64,000 nt of DNA from Mesostigma viride (lineage: Eukaryota > Streptophyta > Mesostigmatophyceae > Mesostigmatales > Mesostigmataceae): assembly GCA_009746045.1 (NCBI GenBank), contig RPFO01000015.1:3227836-3291835 (forward strand), written 5' to 3'. Below are positions 1-11,300 of the stretch, one piece after another. Numbering within the stretch: the first letter of the stretch is position 1; every line of letters starts with the position of its first letter. The notes under the pieces were generated by a model. It was not told the origin of the DNA and made no database searches. It was given only the letters and a program-made list of their open reading frames with translations. A program made the translations under genes and the position numbers.

Positions 1-2029
1 TGTGACAGGCCACCACCAATCCCAGCAGCTCCTGCTCATGAACAGGGTAGTTACGTTCTGCAGACGTCATACTCCTGGACATGTATTCCACTGGTTGAGG
101 GCCCTTGCCATGATCTTGCATTAGTACTGCACCAATAGCACCCTGTGAGGCATCAGACCTAACCTGGTATGGCAAGTCTGGGTTGGGGCCCACCAACAAG
201 GGAGCAGTGGTAAGCTTCTGCTTCAACACATCAAAAGCTTGCTGGCATGCTGCAGTCCACTCAAAGGGAACATCCTTCTTGAGCAGGGCTAACAGGGGAC
301 CAGAGATGGCCGCCATGTCAGGGATGAACCGTCGGTACCAGCCCACCAGGCCCAGAAAGGATCTGACATCCTGAGCTGACTTCAACACAGGCCACTCCAA
401 AACAGCAGAGACCTTGCTGGCCTCAGGAGTCATACCTGCAGCGCTCAGCTGGTAGCCCAGAAACTTCACCTCTTGGCCCCACTCCACCTTGGACCTCTTC
501 ACCGACAGATGATACTGATGGATCACCTTAAGGACCTCCTCCACGTTCTCCAGATGCTCCCTGAAGGTACGAGAGTGTACCAGAATGTCGTCCAGGTAGA
601 CGACCACACAAGTCCTGAAGACCACCCTGGTAGTGTCACACAAGTGGGCAATGTCTTTGAACCTGGGGTTGCGAAGATCAGGTGAGATCTGGGGCAGGGC
701 ATTTCCAGTCAGGTGGCCAAAGATGGCATTGACAAACATCTGCATAGTGGCAGGACTGTTAGAGGCACCCATGGGCATTACTGTCCACTGGAACTGTCCC
801 CATGGAGTAGAAAAGGCCGTCTTGGGGATGTCCTCAGTAGCCACCCTGATCTGCCAGAAAGCATGCCTGAGGTCAAACTTGGTAAAGAAGGCAGCTCCTG
901 CAGTCCTCTCCAGCAACTCATCAATTCTGGGCAGAGGGTACCTGGACTTGACAGTCACCTTGTTCAGTCCCCTCAGGTCAATGCACAACCTCCACCCCCC
1001 ATCATGCTTGGGTACAAGCAAACACCCAGAACTGAAAGGACTGTTAGCTGGGAGGATCAGACCAGCCTCCAACAGGCCAATAAGTATGGTCTTCAGCTCT
1101 GCCATCTCTGCAGGGCCCATCCTGTACATAGGCACAAAAGGAGGACGAGCACCCTCTACCAACTTGATGACATGTGTGATGGGTCCCTCAGGAGGATACT
1201 GGGGCATCTTGTCCTCAAAGATGGCTCCATACCTGTCCAACAAGGCATCATGCTGCTGTTGTTGCTCAGTGGTGACAGTAGAACTGACAGCATTGACAGA
1301 ATGACCACTAGCAGACTCAGGTTCATTAGGCACCAAATGCAGGAAAAAGATGTGTTCCACTGGATAGGTGGCCAAATAAGACAGAGTATGCTTGGCAGAC
1401 CACACATGCTTCAGTAGGGCAGCCCGTTTCTCCTCCAAAGTCGGCTCTTGATCCACCCCTTTCGCACCTGCTTCCCCTCCCTTGCCATCATTGACAGCTG
1501 TCTGTGTGGAACAGCACTCAGTGGCTGTTCTTCTCCCCCCTGGCAACACACAGGTAGCATCCCACACTGTCCCATCCTTGAACTGGACCACCCTGTCAGG
1601 CCAAGAAATAGCAGGATTGGTGTCAGACAACCATGGGATCCCCAAAATCACATCTGCTGCCGTGAGGGGAATGACATCTGCTGTCACTTCCAAAGTCTGG
1701 GATGAACAAACTTGGAAGATGAGCTGCACATAGCCAGGTGAGCAGCTTCTCCTGCCATCAGAATACTGCACCATGACAGGTGTGGGGTGGGCCAACACAG
1801 GCAACTTCAACTCCTGCACCAAGGATGCAGCAATATAATTACTGCCAGCACCAGAATCAATCATAAACAAGCAAGCTGGCTGAGCCAAGGGAACTGGCAC
1901 GTTGAGGAGCCTAGCCTGAAACTTGAGTAAGTGACCTGGTACAGGAGGACCCACAGGGACAGCAGGGTCAGAAGCACCCACAGTGTTCACTGGCCTAACG
2001 TCAACAGCAGGCAGGTCAGACCTGGCCAT
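1..2029 (-). CDS. gypsy pol polyprotein (protease-RT-RNase H), partial
   Basis: From the first methionine after the gag stop the frame stays open for about 676 codons to the window edge. The motifs in order are an aspartic protease active site D-S-G-A-G near residues 58-62; the RT segment W-R-L-C-I-D-L-R near 346-353; the catalytic Y-L-D-D-I near 478-482; and the start of RNase H with S-D-A-S-Q-G-A near residue 627. The product copies the element's RNA into DNA in cytoplasmic particles. I checked by coordinate arithmetic that protease, RT and the YLDD box share one frame with each other and with gag. Between the gag TGA at 2071-2069 and this methionine lie 13 sense codons. Pol may therefore come from readthrough of the TGA or from reinitiation. 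Whether the missing part is intact cannot be seen. Confidence 0.9.
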   Translation of the reverse strand, partial: MARSDLPAVDVRPVNTVGASDPAVPVGPPVPGHLLKFQARLLNVPVPLAQPACLFMIDSGAGSNYIAASLVQELKLPVLAHPTPVMVQYSDGRRSCSPGYVQLIFQVCSSQTLEVTADVIPLTAADVILGIPWLSDTNPAISWPDRVVQFKDGTVWDATCVLPGGRRTATECCSTQTAVNDGKGGEAGAKGVDQEPTLEEKRAALLKHVWSAKHTLSYLATYPVEHIFFLHLVPNEPESASGHSVNAVSSTVTTEQQQQHDALLDRYGAIFEDKMPQYPPEGPITHVIKLVEGARPPFVPMYRMGPAEMAELKTILIGLLEAGLILPANSPFSSGCLLVPKHDGGWRLCIDLRGLNKVTVKSRYPLPRIDELLERTAGAAFFTKFDLRHAFWQIRVATEDIPKTAFSTPWGQFQWTVMPMGASNSPATMQMFVNAIFGHLTGNALPQISPDLRNPRFKDIAHLCDTTRVVFRTCVVVYLDDILVHSRTFREHLENVEEVLKVIHQYHLSVKRSKVEWGQEVKFLGYQLSAAGMTPEASKVSAVLEWPVLKSAQDVRSFLGLVGWYRRFIPDMAAISGPLLALLKKDVPFEWTAACQQAFDVLKQKLTTAPLLVGPNPDLPYQVRSDASQGAIGAVLMQDHGKGPQPVEYMSRSMTSAERNYPVHEQELLGLVVACH

Positions 2030-2068
2030 GACAGAAGGATGACCTGGGGACCCAACTAGTTTTTTGAC

Positions 2069-3805
2069 TCAGGTGGGTCTGGGATGCTCCACTGCCCGAT
2101 GGTGGAAGCTGCTCAGGTGGTGCTGGAGGCTCATCCTCGTCCCCCCATCCTCCTCATCTGCCAGCAGCTGCATGAGAGCGTTCACCATCCTACGCTTATC
2201 CTGTCTGCTGAAGGGCCGAGCGCGGGACTGGAACCTCCCAGAGGGCTGGAAGTTGGGCTGGAACCCTGGCTGCATCCGGTGATCGCCAGCAGGAACGCCA
2301 GGAGGTAGGCTGGGTGGCCTGGGAGATGGCAGGGCGCCAAAAGGTCCTCTCGTGGCAGGGGGAAACTGGTCCCGTCTAGGGCAGTCCCGTGCAAAGTGAC
2401 CTGGCTGGTTGCAGATAAAACAGTTACCCTGGGTGGGATCCAAGGCATTGAGCTCCCCCAGGAGGTCATCCAGCTGGTTCAGGGACTTCTTGATGGGTGG
2501 CACTGGCGTGGCCACAGGCTCCCACTTGACAGAAAAAGCAGGCACACGACAGAGGGTGAGCACATAAGACAACACCTTGTCCCATTGCCAGTCCACGTAG
2601 TCGAACTGGGAGAAGTGCTTGTCCACATCCAGTCGCACGTGTGGAGCCATGCCATGCAGTAGTCTGTGAAGCGCCTCTGCGTCAGAGCATTGGGGAATCT
2701 TGGCTCTAAGGTTGGTGAATTGCTCCACGAACTGTGGCAGCGTCAAACCAGCCTGCGTACAGTTAGCCAGTGCGTCCCGATCCATGCGAAGCTGATCCTG
2801 GGGTAACAGAAACCGGCGAAAGCCCAATAGGAGAGAGGGGAGGTCGGTACACGCACGTCCAGCCACAGAACGCAAAAACTCATCAAAACGGTCGCTGGCA
2901 CTGTCGCTCATCCGCTGCCTAACCATTCTCTTCTGGATGTCCATCGTGAGACGTTCCTCTGCCTTGGGCCCGTAGTTGGCGAAGTGGATAGCGAAGACAT
3001 CCTGAAACTTGGTGGAGAAATGGTCGAAGCTGCGATGGGTAAGGTTGGTCAGCGATAGCTTGTCTACCGACTCCACCTTGGGAAAAGGAACAGTACGAGG
3101 ATACAAAGACGTGAGCTCCATCACTGGGGCGTGTGGTGCATTCTGACTCTCCGGCATTGTCGCAGCCACCGAGAGCCGTGGAGGCTCATGCCCCTGTGCA
3201 TCTGTCCCTTCATCAACAAAAGGAGCGTCAACCGCATATACCCTTCGTGTACCCAGTGTTGGAGACGGTTGATCCACGAAAACAGACTCTCCATCGCCCG
3301 CCTGCCCTTGCGACTCAAGTTGCTGCACACGCGCAATAGTCCTACCCACACTCTTCTCCAGCGCTTCCGCCACACTTCTAGCTCTCGCAGCTTCCTCACG
3401 TTCATGTTGTAATCGAATTTTCTCCGCTGTCAGCTCGTCAGCCGCTAGCCGAGTGCCGTCTCGCCCCGGCACCGTGTTGTAGCCAAAACGAATAGCCGAA
3501 CCGTATTCGGGTGCTGGCGAACGCGTGTCCTCCACGTTGGAGAACCGTGGTCCACCTCTACCAGCGCCACGCAGGGAGGGCTCGCCTGGTTGCACACCGA
3601 GGGGCAAGATGGAGAACTTTGGGCCGACCGACAGCGAATATCTGCGGGAAGCAGACATTAAGGTGGTATCTCCAAATAGTTGACGTCTGGGAGTAGATGA
3701 TGAAACCCTTTCATCACCGGTCGTCCGTTGAGCTGCTAAAGATGTGGTTGCATCTTCAACTCTCTTACTTGATAACGGTGGTTGTGTCTCCGGGTTACTC
3801 ATCAC
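2069..3805 (-). CDS. gypsy gag protein with zinc knuckle
   Basis: This open frame of 578 codons encodes the structural protein of the retrotransposon particle. The first 220 residues are polar and probably disordered, with a short helical Glu/Arg-rich stretch near residues 130-165. The middle part (about 240-420) reads as a capsid-like helical domain, and a CX2CX4HX4C zinc knuckle (C-F-I-C-N-Q-P-G-H) lies near residues 458-472. A basic Arg/Gln-rich tail follows. The start at 3805 is the first methionine downstream of the leader that begins at the primer binding site. The frame ends in TGA, and pol continues in the same frame after it. Confidence 0.88.
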   Translation of the reverse strand: MMSNPETQPPLSSKRVEDATTSLAAQRTTGDERVSSSTPRRQLFGDTTLMSASRRYSLSVGPKFSILPLGVQPGEPSLRGAGRGGPRFSNVEDTRSPAPEYGSAIRFGYNTVPGRDGTRLAADELTAEKIRLQHEREEAARARSVAEALEKSVGRTIARVQQLESQGQAGDGESVFVDQPSPTLGTRRVYAVDAPFVDEGTDAQGHEPPRLSVAATMPESQNAPHAPVMELTSLYPRTVPFPKVESVDKLSLTNLTHRSFDHFSTKFQDVFAIHFANYGPKAEERLTMDIQKRMVRQRMSDSASDRFDEFLRSVAGRACTDLPSLLLGFRRFLLPQDQLRMDRDALANCTQAGLTLPQFVEQFTNLRAKIPQCSDAEALHRLLHGMAPHVRLDVDKHFSQFDYVDWQWDKVLSYVLTLCRVPAFSVKWEPVATPVPPIKKSLNQLDDLLGELNALDPTQGNCFICNQPGHFARDCPRRDQFPPATRGPFGALPSPRPPSLPPGVPAGDHRMQPGFQPNFQPSGRFQSRARPFSRQDKRRMVNALMQLLADEEDGGTRMSLQHHLSSFHHRAVEHPRPT

Positions 3806-4011
3806 TCCATGGGTCGCGCATGCCGGACTGGGGAACGTTAGAGACTTGTGAGCTCAAAGCAGCTCTCAGAGCAAGACTGTCACATAAGGATGAGTCACAC
3901 TCTAAAAACTGTCCGAACACACACAGCATAACGTACCCTCTCTGGGTCGGCAAGAATTCCATTGTTAACCGTGAACTAATACTATCAAGACAACCAACAC
4001 CTAGGTAGAAA

Positions 4012-4023
4012 CCTCCGATACCA
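4012..4023 (-). other. retrotransposon primer binding site
   Basis: Read on the minus strand, the 12 bases are TGGTATCGGAGG. This is close to the common plant gypsy/copia site TGGTATCAGAGC, which pairs with the 3' end of initiator tRNA-Met. It starts two bases after the LTR end ...GTTACA, as expected for a minus-strand DNA primer site. Confidence 0.7.
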
Positions 4024-4024
4024 A

Positions 4025-4724
4025 TGTAACGACTAAAAATGTTGTGTTTGCAACAGCCTCAGTATCAACATTGATGTGAAAAGATCTTTATACCTGGGTT
4101 GGAGTCGCGACAGATAACTTCACGTCCAGAGAAGCAATGAAGATGGATCTTCAACAGTTAAGGGAATGAGTCCCCACCCTTGTTAGACACAACAGACAAG
4201 TTATATCCAAGTCGACTATCTGTTGAAGTTATAGTTGACTTTTAGCAAGGGTTGTTTGATTGATGAAACAAGGAAACCCTTGAATTACACCATAGCTTTA
4301 GCTCTCACGCACACACATGCACGCCACTACCGACAGGATAAAAGTCATCGTGCACGCAGAGTCGGCTCAACCCTAACCCGGAAGGACCAATCAAAAGTGA
4401 GGATCACTCAAGATAAGATCTTATCCTCCGAATCCTCAACACAACACAAAGCCAGCACATACTGAATCTCTCCATGACCTGGAACCAGATCCACCAGGTA
4501 CAACGGTATTAAGAGAATCTATGACTGACTGAACAAAAACCATGCAAAGTACCCTACGTGGATCAGGCCACGACCAATGAGGGTAGAACAATACACTCGA
4601 CAGACCTCAGCAGGCCCAATATCCAATAGACGTCGAGCCTCCTAACTTCTCAAATAATTGTCCTCAAGAACTCATAATAAGATCAATAGTAGGAAAACTT
4701 TGGATGTAACATTTGGTTGTTACA
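4025..4724 (-). repeat. 5' LTR of the gypsy element
   Basis: The LTR is bounded by short inverted termini, TGTAAC at its start and GTTACA at its end, and is about 700 bp long. Its inner edge abuts the primer binding site. The outer flank reads GTAAA, the candidate target duplication; the matching copy would lie beyond the window. The outer border is inferred from the TG...CA rule because no second LTR is visible. Confidence 0.7.
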
Positions 4725-4760
4725 GTAAACTTTACTTCCGTATACTTTTTCTTGTATTAA

Positions 4761-6785
4761 TTAATTAATTAATTAGGAACATAACTCCGTTGGGAGTATA
4801 TGTAGCACATAGCCCAGAGAAGGGGCATATGGCCTATAATACATTCTAAGCTACTTCCTGCAAGGGTGAGAATGTAAACGACCCTTGCTCTGGGTGCGCC
4901 AAAGGGCACCTGCACCCCCCAGAGTCTCGGGTTCAACCCAACTAAGGGGATCCCGTCATAGGGGAGGAACTAAGATCAGCATGGCTATAGAAGAGCTAGG
5001 GCATGGCGTCTCAGCAGAGAGTGACTCCCTGCTTGGGCACTGCATAACTAAATAAAGCTAGGCATCATCTGGCGGTGTGTGGCACATCATAGGCACACAT
5101 GTACATGACTAAATAATGCTAATGCATCAGCTGGTATAGTGCCTCTAGTAGGCGTACATGTACAAGGCCACGGTGGCTAGGCCTGACTAATCTACACTAC
5201 TACTGCTGTATTCCCCTAAGCTGGGGCGTCTGGAGTCGCTGGGGCCGCGGGGGTCGCGTGCCAGGGCTTGTGGCCGACGTAGATGGCCACCCCCTTCCAG
5301 TACACCGGCTGGCCCGCGTTGGTCTGCCGGAGCTGGAGGTAGGTCGGCCATAGCTCCCGTCGCCGTTGTTGCTGCGCCAGGGTCAAGTCATCGTCAATGG
5401 TGAAGAGAGTCTTCTCGAGCCGCTTGCGGCGTCTGAGAAAAGAAATCTTGTCCGATGGGTTCTTAAAGGTGAGAAGAAGCGGGGGCGCCCCTGCCTTACC
5501 CCGCCAGCGGGGAAGGCGGTGGGCGACCAGCTTGATCTCACCAAGAAGGCCCATGCGACCAAGGATTTCTCGCTCAAACGCCTGTAGAAGCGTCACGGAA
5601 TTCTCACCTTCCCCCATGTCGAAGTTCTTGACAATGACGTTGAGGCTGCGCTTGGCGAGCTCGGCCTCATCGCGGAGGTCGAGCGTCTGCTGCTGTAGCT
5701 GGGCTGCGACGGCGGAGGTGGTGGAGGTGGTGTGTTGCTTGAGCATGTCCGCCCAGGTCGGGATGGGAGGGGCAGCGCCAGCCAGGCCAGCGGGGGCTGG
5801 CTTGGCGGCAATGTCCTTCACCGCCTGGGCGGTGATGCCTGCGGTGTTTTGCAGGCATTCGATGGCAATGGCGTTGTCCTGGAGGCGCTTGTTGATGTCG
5901 CGGAGCTGGGCGGTGATAGCGTCAGTGGAGGCGGTGTGTGTGTGGGGGGGGTGGAGGCGAGGAGGGAGGAGGTGGCGGTGGAAATGGCGGGGAGCTCAGC
6001 AGCCATGCAGCGTGCGCATGCGGCCCACAGCTGCCACATCTGCAGCGAGGGGCGTCACGTGCTGTGAGATGGCGTCGTGGAGGTGGAGGAGGAAGGTGGA
6101 TTCGGTCAAGGGAGCGGGGTTCAGAATGAGGTCCTCGGCAGAGCGCTAAAGGATGGTAAAGAGAGCGGCGACCTGAAGGCGGGGGCGAGACCAGCTGGAC
6201 AGGTGGGTTGAATAAACGATGTCAGATGCGCGGTGGGAAAATCTGCCGTCAGCTCCGTTGCGGAAATGGGTTTTGGAGAGGAGTTGCTGGCACAGGGCCA
6301 GCAGCGAGGCGTGTGACCCGTAAAATACGAGCTCCAGTGTCTTGATGGGTGGCATGTCGAAAAGGCCAGGCCTGTTGACGTCAAAGGTGGAAAATAACCT
6401 GTCCACGTCAAAGTCGCGCTCAGACCAGCCAGGTTCGCCTGGGCGACTGCGCTTGGGCTCAGGCGATGCTGCGGGCGAGGAAAGCCCGGGAGGGATCTGG
6501 GCGACCACCAGTGCGCGACTAGTGTCACCACTGCCTTCCGGACCTGAGGGCGAGGCTGCAGCCGGAGCTGCAGACGTATTTTCAGGGCTTAGCGCAGCCG
6601 CCAGGCTGCGTTGCGTGGAGGAGCGTTTGCTCGTCATATATTGCGTAATAGCTTCGGAAAATTATATCAGCGTGTGCGTTTTAGAAAGACGAAGCAATTG
6701 TGATATTCACGGCCGAATTCGGCGCCCAAACGTGAAAGTTATGAGCTCCGCCGTCAGCCATGGCTATCTCGTGGCTCGTGGCTCG
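4761..6785 (-). mobile_element. ORF1-only LINE derivative, copy 1
   Basis: On the minus strand this has a 5' leader (6638 to about 6785), an ORF1 reading frame (6637-5216), a roughly 400-bp 3' region and a (TTAA)n tail at 4761-4774. The leader matches copies 2 and 3 (around 37655-37800 and 59161-59306) almost base for base. The 3' region contains the segments GCCATATGCCCCTTCTC and CTCCCAACGGAG also seen at 36375, 42940 and 61030-61090. No endonuclease or RT lies between ORF1 and the 3' region, so it cannot move by itself. The 5' border is where similarity to the other copies stops, within a few bases. Confidence 0.75.
5216..6637 (-). pseudogene. LINE ORF1 protein, frameshifted
   Basis: The first 163 codons (6637-6146) are open and match the Ser/Ala/Pro-rich N-terminus of copies 2 and 3. 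A stop at 6148-6146 and shifts of frame around 5820-6120 then break the coding sequence. The last 201 codons (5821-5216) are open again. That part has a coiled-coil segment, an RRM-like stretch (N-V-I-V-K-N-F ... L-L-L-T-F-K) and a C-terminal domain with D-D-D-L-T-L-A-Q-Q-Q-R-R-R-E-L-W-P. The order coiled coil, RRM-like, basic C-terminal domain is that of L1-type ORF1 RNA-binding chaperones. Function is inferred from architecture, and this copy is dead. Confidence 0.75.
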
Positions 6786-7123
6786 CGGGACCCAACAGGA
6801 GCGCATTTTAATTAATGCACTGAGCGCACCACATGAGCACATGTTGGCACACTGAGCAGGTGCCAGTAAAGGCCCTGCGACCCGGCATGATGGGCAGTAG
6901 CGGGGGCAAAGGCAATACCTGGGCCTCCCTTGTGCTTGGGGAAACCTGACTGATCAAAAGGTACTAGGGCTCCGCCACCGCTTGGCAGCACTACGTGGCA
7001 GGCGGTTGTTGTCTGCAGCGACTATTGGCAGGGGGCAGGAACCACATAGCTTAGCTTACGCTGAAGTTGACAAGGGTGATCCCCAATTGATGGGGTGGAA
7101 AGGCATTGCATGCTTCATCTTCA
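6786..7123. other. 3' flank of the transporter gene
   Basis: These 340 bp lie between the transporter stop codon and the ORF1 element. They probably hold the transporter 3' UTR. I found no TGTAA polyadenylation signal on the minus strand here, although that motif is usual in Chlamydomonas-type algae, so the UTR may extend into the repeat or use another signal. Confidence 0.4.
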
Positions 7124-7882
7124 TCACGGCCCTTCATCCTTGTCACGCCCGTTTGGACCCGTGCTCAGCCCAGGGGGGGCCCTCGTCAGCATCAGGGGCT
7201 CGCTGAGAGGCACATCGGCGCGGGTGCTGCTGCCATCTGGACCTCGCAGCGTCAGCTTGGACATGGCAGCGGCCGATGGTGGGCCTTGCGCTTGTGTATG
7301 CGTGCGGTCCAGCACCGCTACCACAGGCAGCAGCGGCAGGTGGCTGAGCTGGCGGGTGGTGGTGTGGGTGTACATGATCATGCCGACGATTGCGAGCATC
7401 AGCCCGGTGGCGTTCTTGCGGTTCCAGGGGGACTTGAAGAGCCAGAAGCCCAGCATGAGCACGAGGCAGGTCTTCACGTGGCCGAGAACTTGGTAGGTCA
7501 CCGGTGATGTCTTGCCCAGCACCAGGAACGTGCTCATGTTGACCAGCACAGAGACCAGGCAGGACGCGAGGATGCATTTCTGGGGGGAAGGACCACCAAG
7601 TTACCAGTGCCATAGTAGGAAAAACGGATGCAGAAGAAGGGGGAGACGGGAGGGCGGGGGGGAGAGGGGGCGAAGGAGAGAAAGAGAGAGAGAGAGGGTA
7701 ATCGGGATCGGGATCGGGATTGGGATCGGGATCGGGATCAGGATCGGGATGGGGATGGGTATGGGTATGGGTATGGGTGGGTATGGGTGTGGGTATGGGT
7801 GTGGGTGTGGGTATGGTTATGGTTATGGGTACGGGGATAGGGATAGGGATTGGGGGGAGAGGGAGGGAGGGAGGGAGGGAGG

Positions 7883-7965
<83 letters not shown>

Positions 7966-8115
7966 AGGGAGGGAGGGAGGGAGGGAGGGAGGGAGGGAGG
8001 GGGGAGGGAGGGAGGAGGGAGGGAGGGAGGAGGGAGGAGGGAGGGAGGGAGGGAGGGAGGGAGGGAGGGAGGGAGGGAGGGAGGGAGGGAGGGAGGGAGG
8101 GAGGGAGGGAGGGAG

Positions 8116-8183
<68 letters not shown>

Positions 8184-8256
8184 TGAGAGAGAGAGAGAGT
8201 GAGTGAGTGGGAGAGTGAGTGAGTGAGAGAGTGAGAGAGAGAGAGAGAGAGAGAGT

Positions 8257-8344
<88 letters not shown>

Positions 8345-11300
8345 GGGAGGGATTATACAAATAGAGAGAAAGAGAGTGAGGGAGGGCATGTGTGGAGGTC
8401 ATGTTAGTGGTTTCGGTGGTGAGTTTTTCCAACAAACTGAAATCTACAAGCTGCTAGGCAGATAGAGAAGGGCAAGGGCACAATATGACAAACAAACTGC
8501 CCCGAGGTAGTCCACAATCCCACACATTGCCCAGCAAATGAAAGTGCATGATGATGGAATATCCATAGAGAGGCAGGGCGGCTGGGCAGAAAAACTGTCC
8601 CGGACTATTGCTGCACTTGCTCCCTCTCCAGAATCACAAGTATCTCTTGAAACAATAAGTGGACTGGGCCGTTATGCATGAGTGGCAATTTGGAACCAAG
8701 AAAGAAAGACAATTCAGGACGAAGTGCATGTCCCCGATCAACAAGAACGGTTGGGTGGGCGGGTGAAAGAACTTTTGATATAGCCGACACAAAACTCAGT
8801 TATATTCCCCATCAAACCAAGCAGGGCAGCCTTGACAAGCTTCGTTCAATTCACGTGTTACATCACACTTGCGTCCCGTGCCGCTACAAAATATAATAGC
8901 ATACTCCTACTATTCGTACCAAAGCCCACTGGGGCTTGCCACATAAAAGGCATTTGTCACAGATTATGGCCACCCACAAGTGGCAACCGTCACTTCTATA
9001 CCATGCGACGCCAGATTTTCAACAATGTCGTACTTAAGACCAGTGCCCTCGGCCTCGGGCTTACTTCACAGCCTTAATGCTAGCACACAGTCACAAATGG
9101 GCAGCCCACAATTTCCCCATATTACCTTCATCGCTTGTCAAATGGCCTGCCATCCCCGCAGCTGGCGGGACTTACAACTGGCGACTATCCCGGCCTGCGG
9201 AAGTCTCTGAAGTACCACTCTATCAATCCTATTTTAAAGAAATTCATAACGCGGGGCTTTGAAGTATAGGCAATGTCGTGGATACACGCTTCACATATAT
9301 GAAATCCATGGTGGTTTACTTTGTCCTAACCTGCTAATAAGATCTCCTGAAAATATGTATTGCCTATCAGAGCACAAGATACATCCTAAGCCTGAAGCAT
9401 ACATTCAGCCATTGCGGTTTCAGTACCATAATAGGCTATGGCCTCCCAACAAAAAAGTAGCCAGATGATATAACAAATGCATAGACCAGGAATGCAGGAC
9501 TCATGAAAAGGAGAAGGAATTCCCAACAAAAAAAACTCTGAGAATTAAGAACCTATCTTATTATCTGCAAAACATTTCCCTATCTACAACACCTAACACT
9601 AGCAACGCTAGTGAAGTGCCCTCTGTATGTCTGGGACCCAGCCACCTACTTGGTCAACTTATGATGCGTTCACTCACCGTGACAGTTGCGTTGTACTGGA
9701 ACTCAAACACGGTGCTCCCGGTGAGCACGTGGTCTACTGGCGGCCCCAGCAGCATGAGCGTGAGCGCCATGAAGGGTGACGACTGGTAGAGCAGCTGCGT
9801 GCTGCTGAGCGAGTGCACCTTCTGGATCGTGTTCGTCAGCTGCGCATGCAGGCAAGAAGTGCCGGTTCCAAGGAGAAAGATAAAATCTCGTCATATGCAT
9901 TTGATCCCATTCCCTAACTAGCTTGGCTTCTGAGAAAACCGACTTATTCTTGCAACGATAGGGAGGACACGAGGTGATACAAGTTTTGGGGGCGAAAACA
10001 GCCACATCTGTGCAGGTATGCTGACTGGGGTGTGCCTGGTACTGACGTTGGGGCAGCGGACGGCAGAGGTTCGGGCCCAGCTGGGGCTGCTGCAGGAGCG
10101 AAATAAGCCCATGCAGCTGGCTTTCAAGCGACTTAAGGGACCATTGTTTCCCTGCACAAGGAATGGTGGACGATAAACCAGCGTGCTGGGTGGTGCGGGC
10201 CAGACATAGCTGAACACGTGCAAGTATTTAGGCAAAAAGACTACCCAATAGTGGCTTGGATAGACTTACAATTTGTGCTAGACACGTGGAGATGATCGCG
10301 AGGGCAGCAACGATGCAGCCCATCAGGTTTAATTCTAGGTCCGTCACCGTGGCCACGCCCACGCCCAGCAGCAACACCAGCAGAGCCATCTTGACTTGCC
10401 AGCTGCCCATAAATGCGCCATGCCACAAAAAGATATGGCAGGCAGAAGCACATGGAAAATGAATAGACAGTAACCATGGATAACCACAGACTAGAATAGT
10501 AGCAGATACTAAGAAAGGCATGTGAGTCATGTCATCCGAGCGTTGTGTGTCATGTGAATGCACACCCCATCAAGGAAGCAGCAAATACAAGCACACATTC
10601 ACTACCGAAAAGAGAAACAAGATAATACATATGACATATGCGTACCCAAAATGACCATATCCCCTGATAAATAAAGCATGTGTTTACTAGTGAATACAAA
10701 GCTGACATGGCAACACAAGACATAGCGTAGCTCCATGCTTTTGTATGGTCACTGGCATGGTAGGCTATGGACAGACTGAGGACTGACATTACTTTAGCCA
10801 ATAGTGCACGCACATCTCCATCAGCCACTCTCAGCCACCCACCTATTGCCTTAGGTCCACCGGCGTGATTGAGTTACTGACTACCCCTGCTGTCCGCTGC
10901 GAGGCGCTTTGAACCTTGATAACAAGGCAGCACGGGGTACAACTACATATAGTATGCAGAGAGGTCTTTCATAGCTTTGGTGAGCCACTATGCCTGGCAG
11001 ACCAGCAAGAAAAAAGCCCCAATTTGATGGTTCTCATGCGGGTTGCGAAGTCCACCTTCAGACTAGACTTACAAACAGGAATAGCAATCTGTGGCAATAG
11101 AGAGACCCAATACTGCCCTAACACTTCCTTAGTGGCCTAGATACAAGAATTGTGGTTCTCTGAACATAGTTTCTTTAAAGTGAGATGGAAGGGTAGCCGA
11201 TATAGCTAGGTTATAGGTTCACGTGACATACCTTTTGAGGCCGGTGCGGCCTGATGCCGATCGGCAGTGGCACAAGATCTGGCCAGTTTCCTGACCAGGT

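Larger units (their letters stand above)
1..4724 (-). mobile_element. Ty3/gypsy LTR retrotransposon, truncated by the left window edge
   Basis: On the minus strand the order is LTR (4025-4724), primer binding site (4012-4023), gag (2069-3805), one in-frame TGA, then pol running off the window. Protease, reverse transcriptase and RNase H appear in that order, which is the gypsy arrangement. Integrase and the second LTR are outside the window, so the two LTRs cannot be compared for age. The long open gag and pol frames suggest a fairly young copy. It lies directly beside an older ORF1-only LINE derivative that starts at 4761. Confidence 0.9.

Noticed and set aside
5397-6149. 250-codon plus-strand frame
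   Set aside because: Antisense shadow of the ORF1 pseudogene on the minus strand.
7697-7855. Interstitial telomere repeats
   Set aside because: The hexamers are GGGATC and GGGTAT, not the TTTTAGGG or TTTAGGG of green algae.
7143-8435. 430-codon minus-strand frame and several plus-strand frames through the GA/GGGA array
   Set aside because: The open frames come from the period-2 and period-4 repeats; only the part overlapping 7124-7579 is coding, in a different frame, as exon 6 of the transporter.
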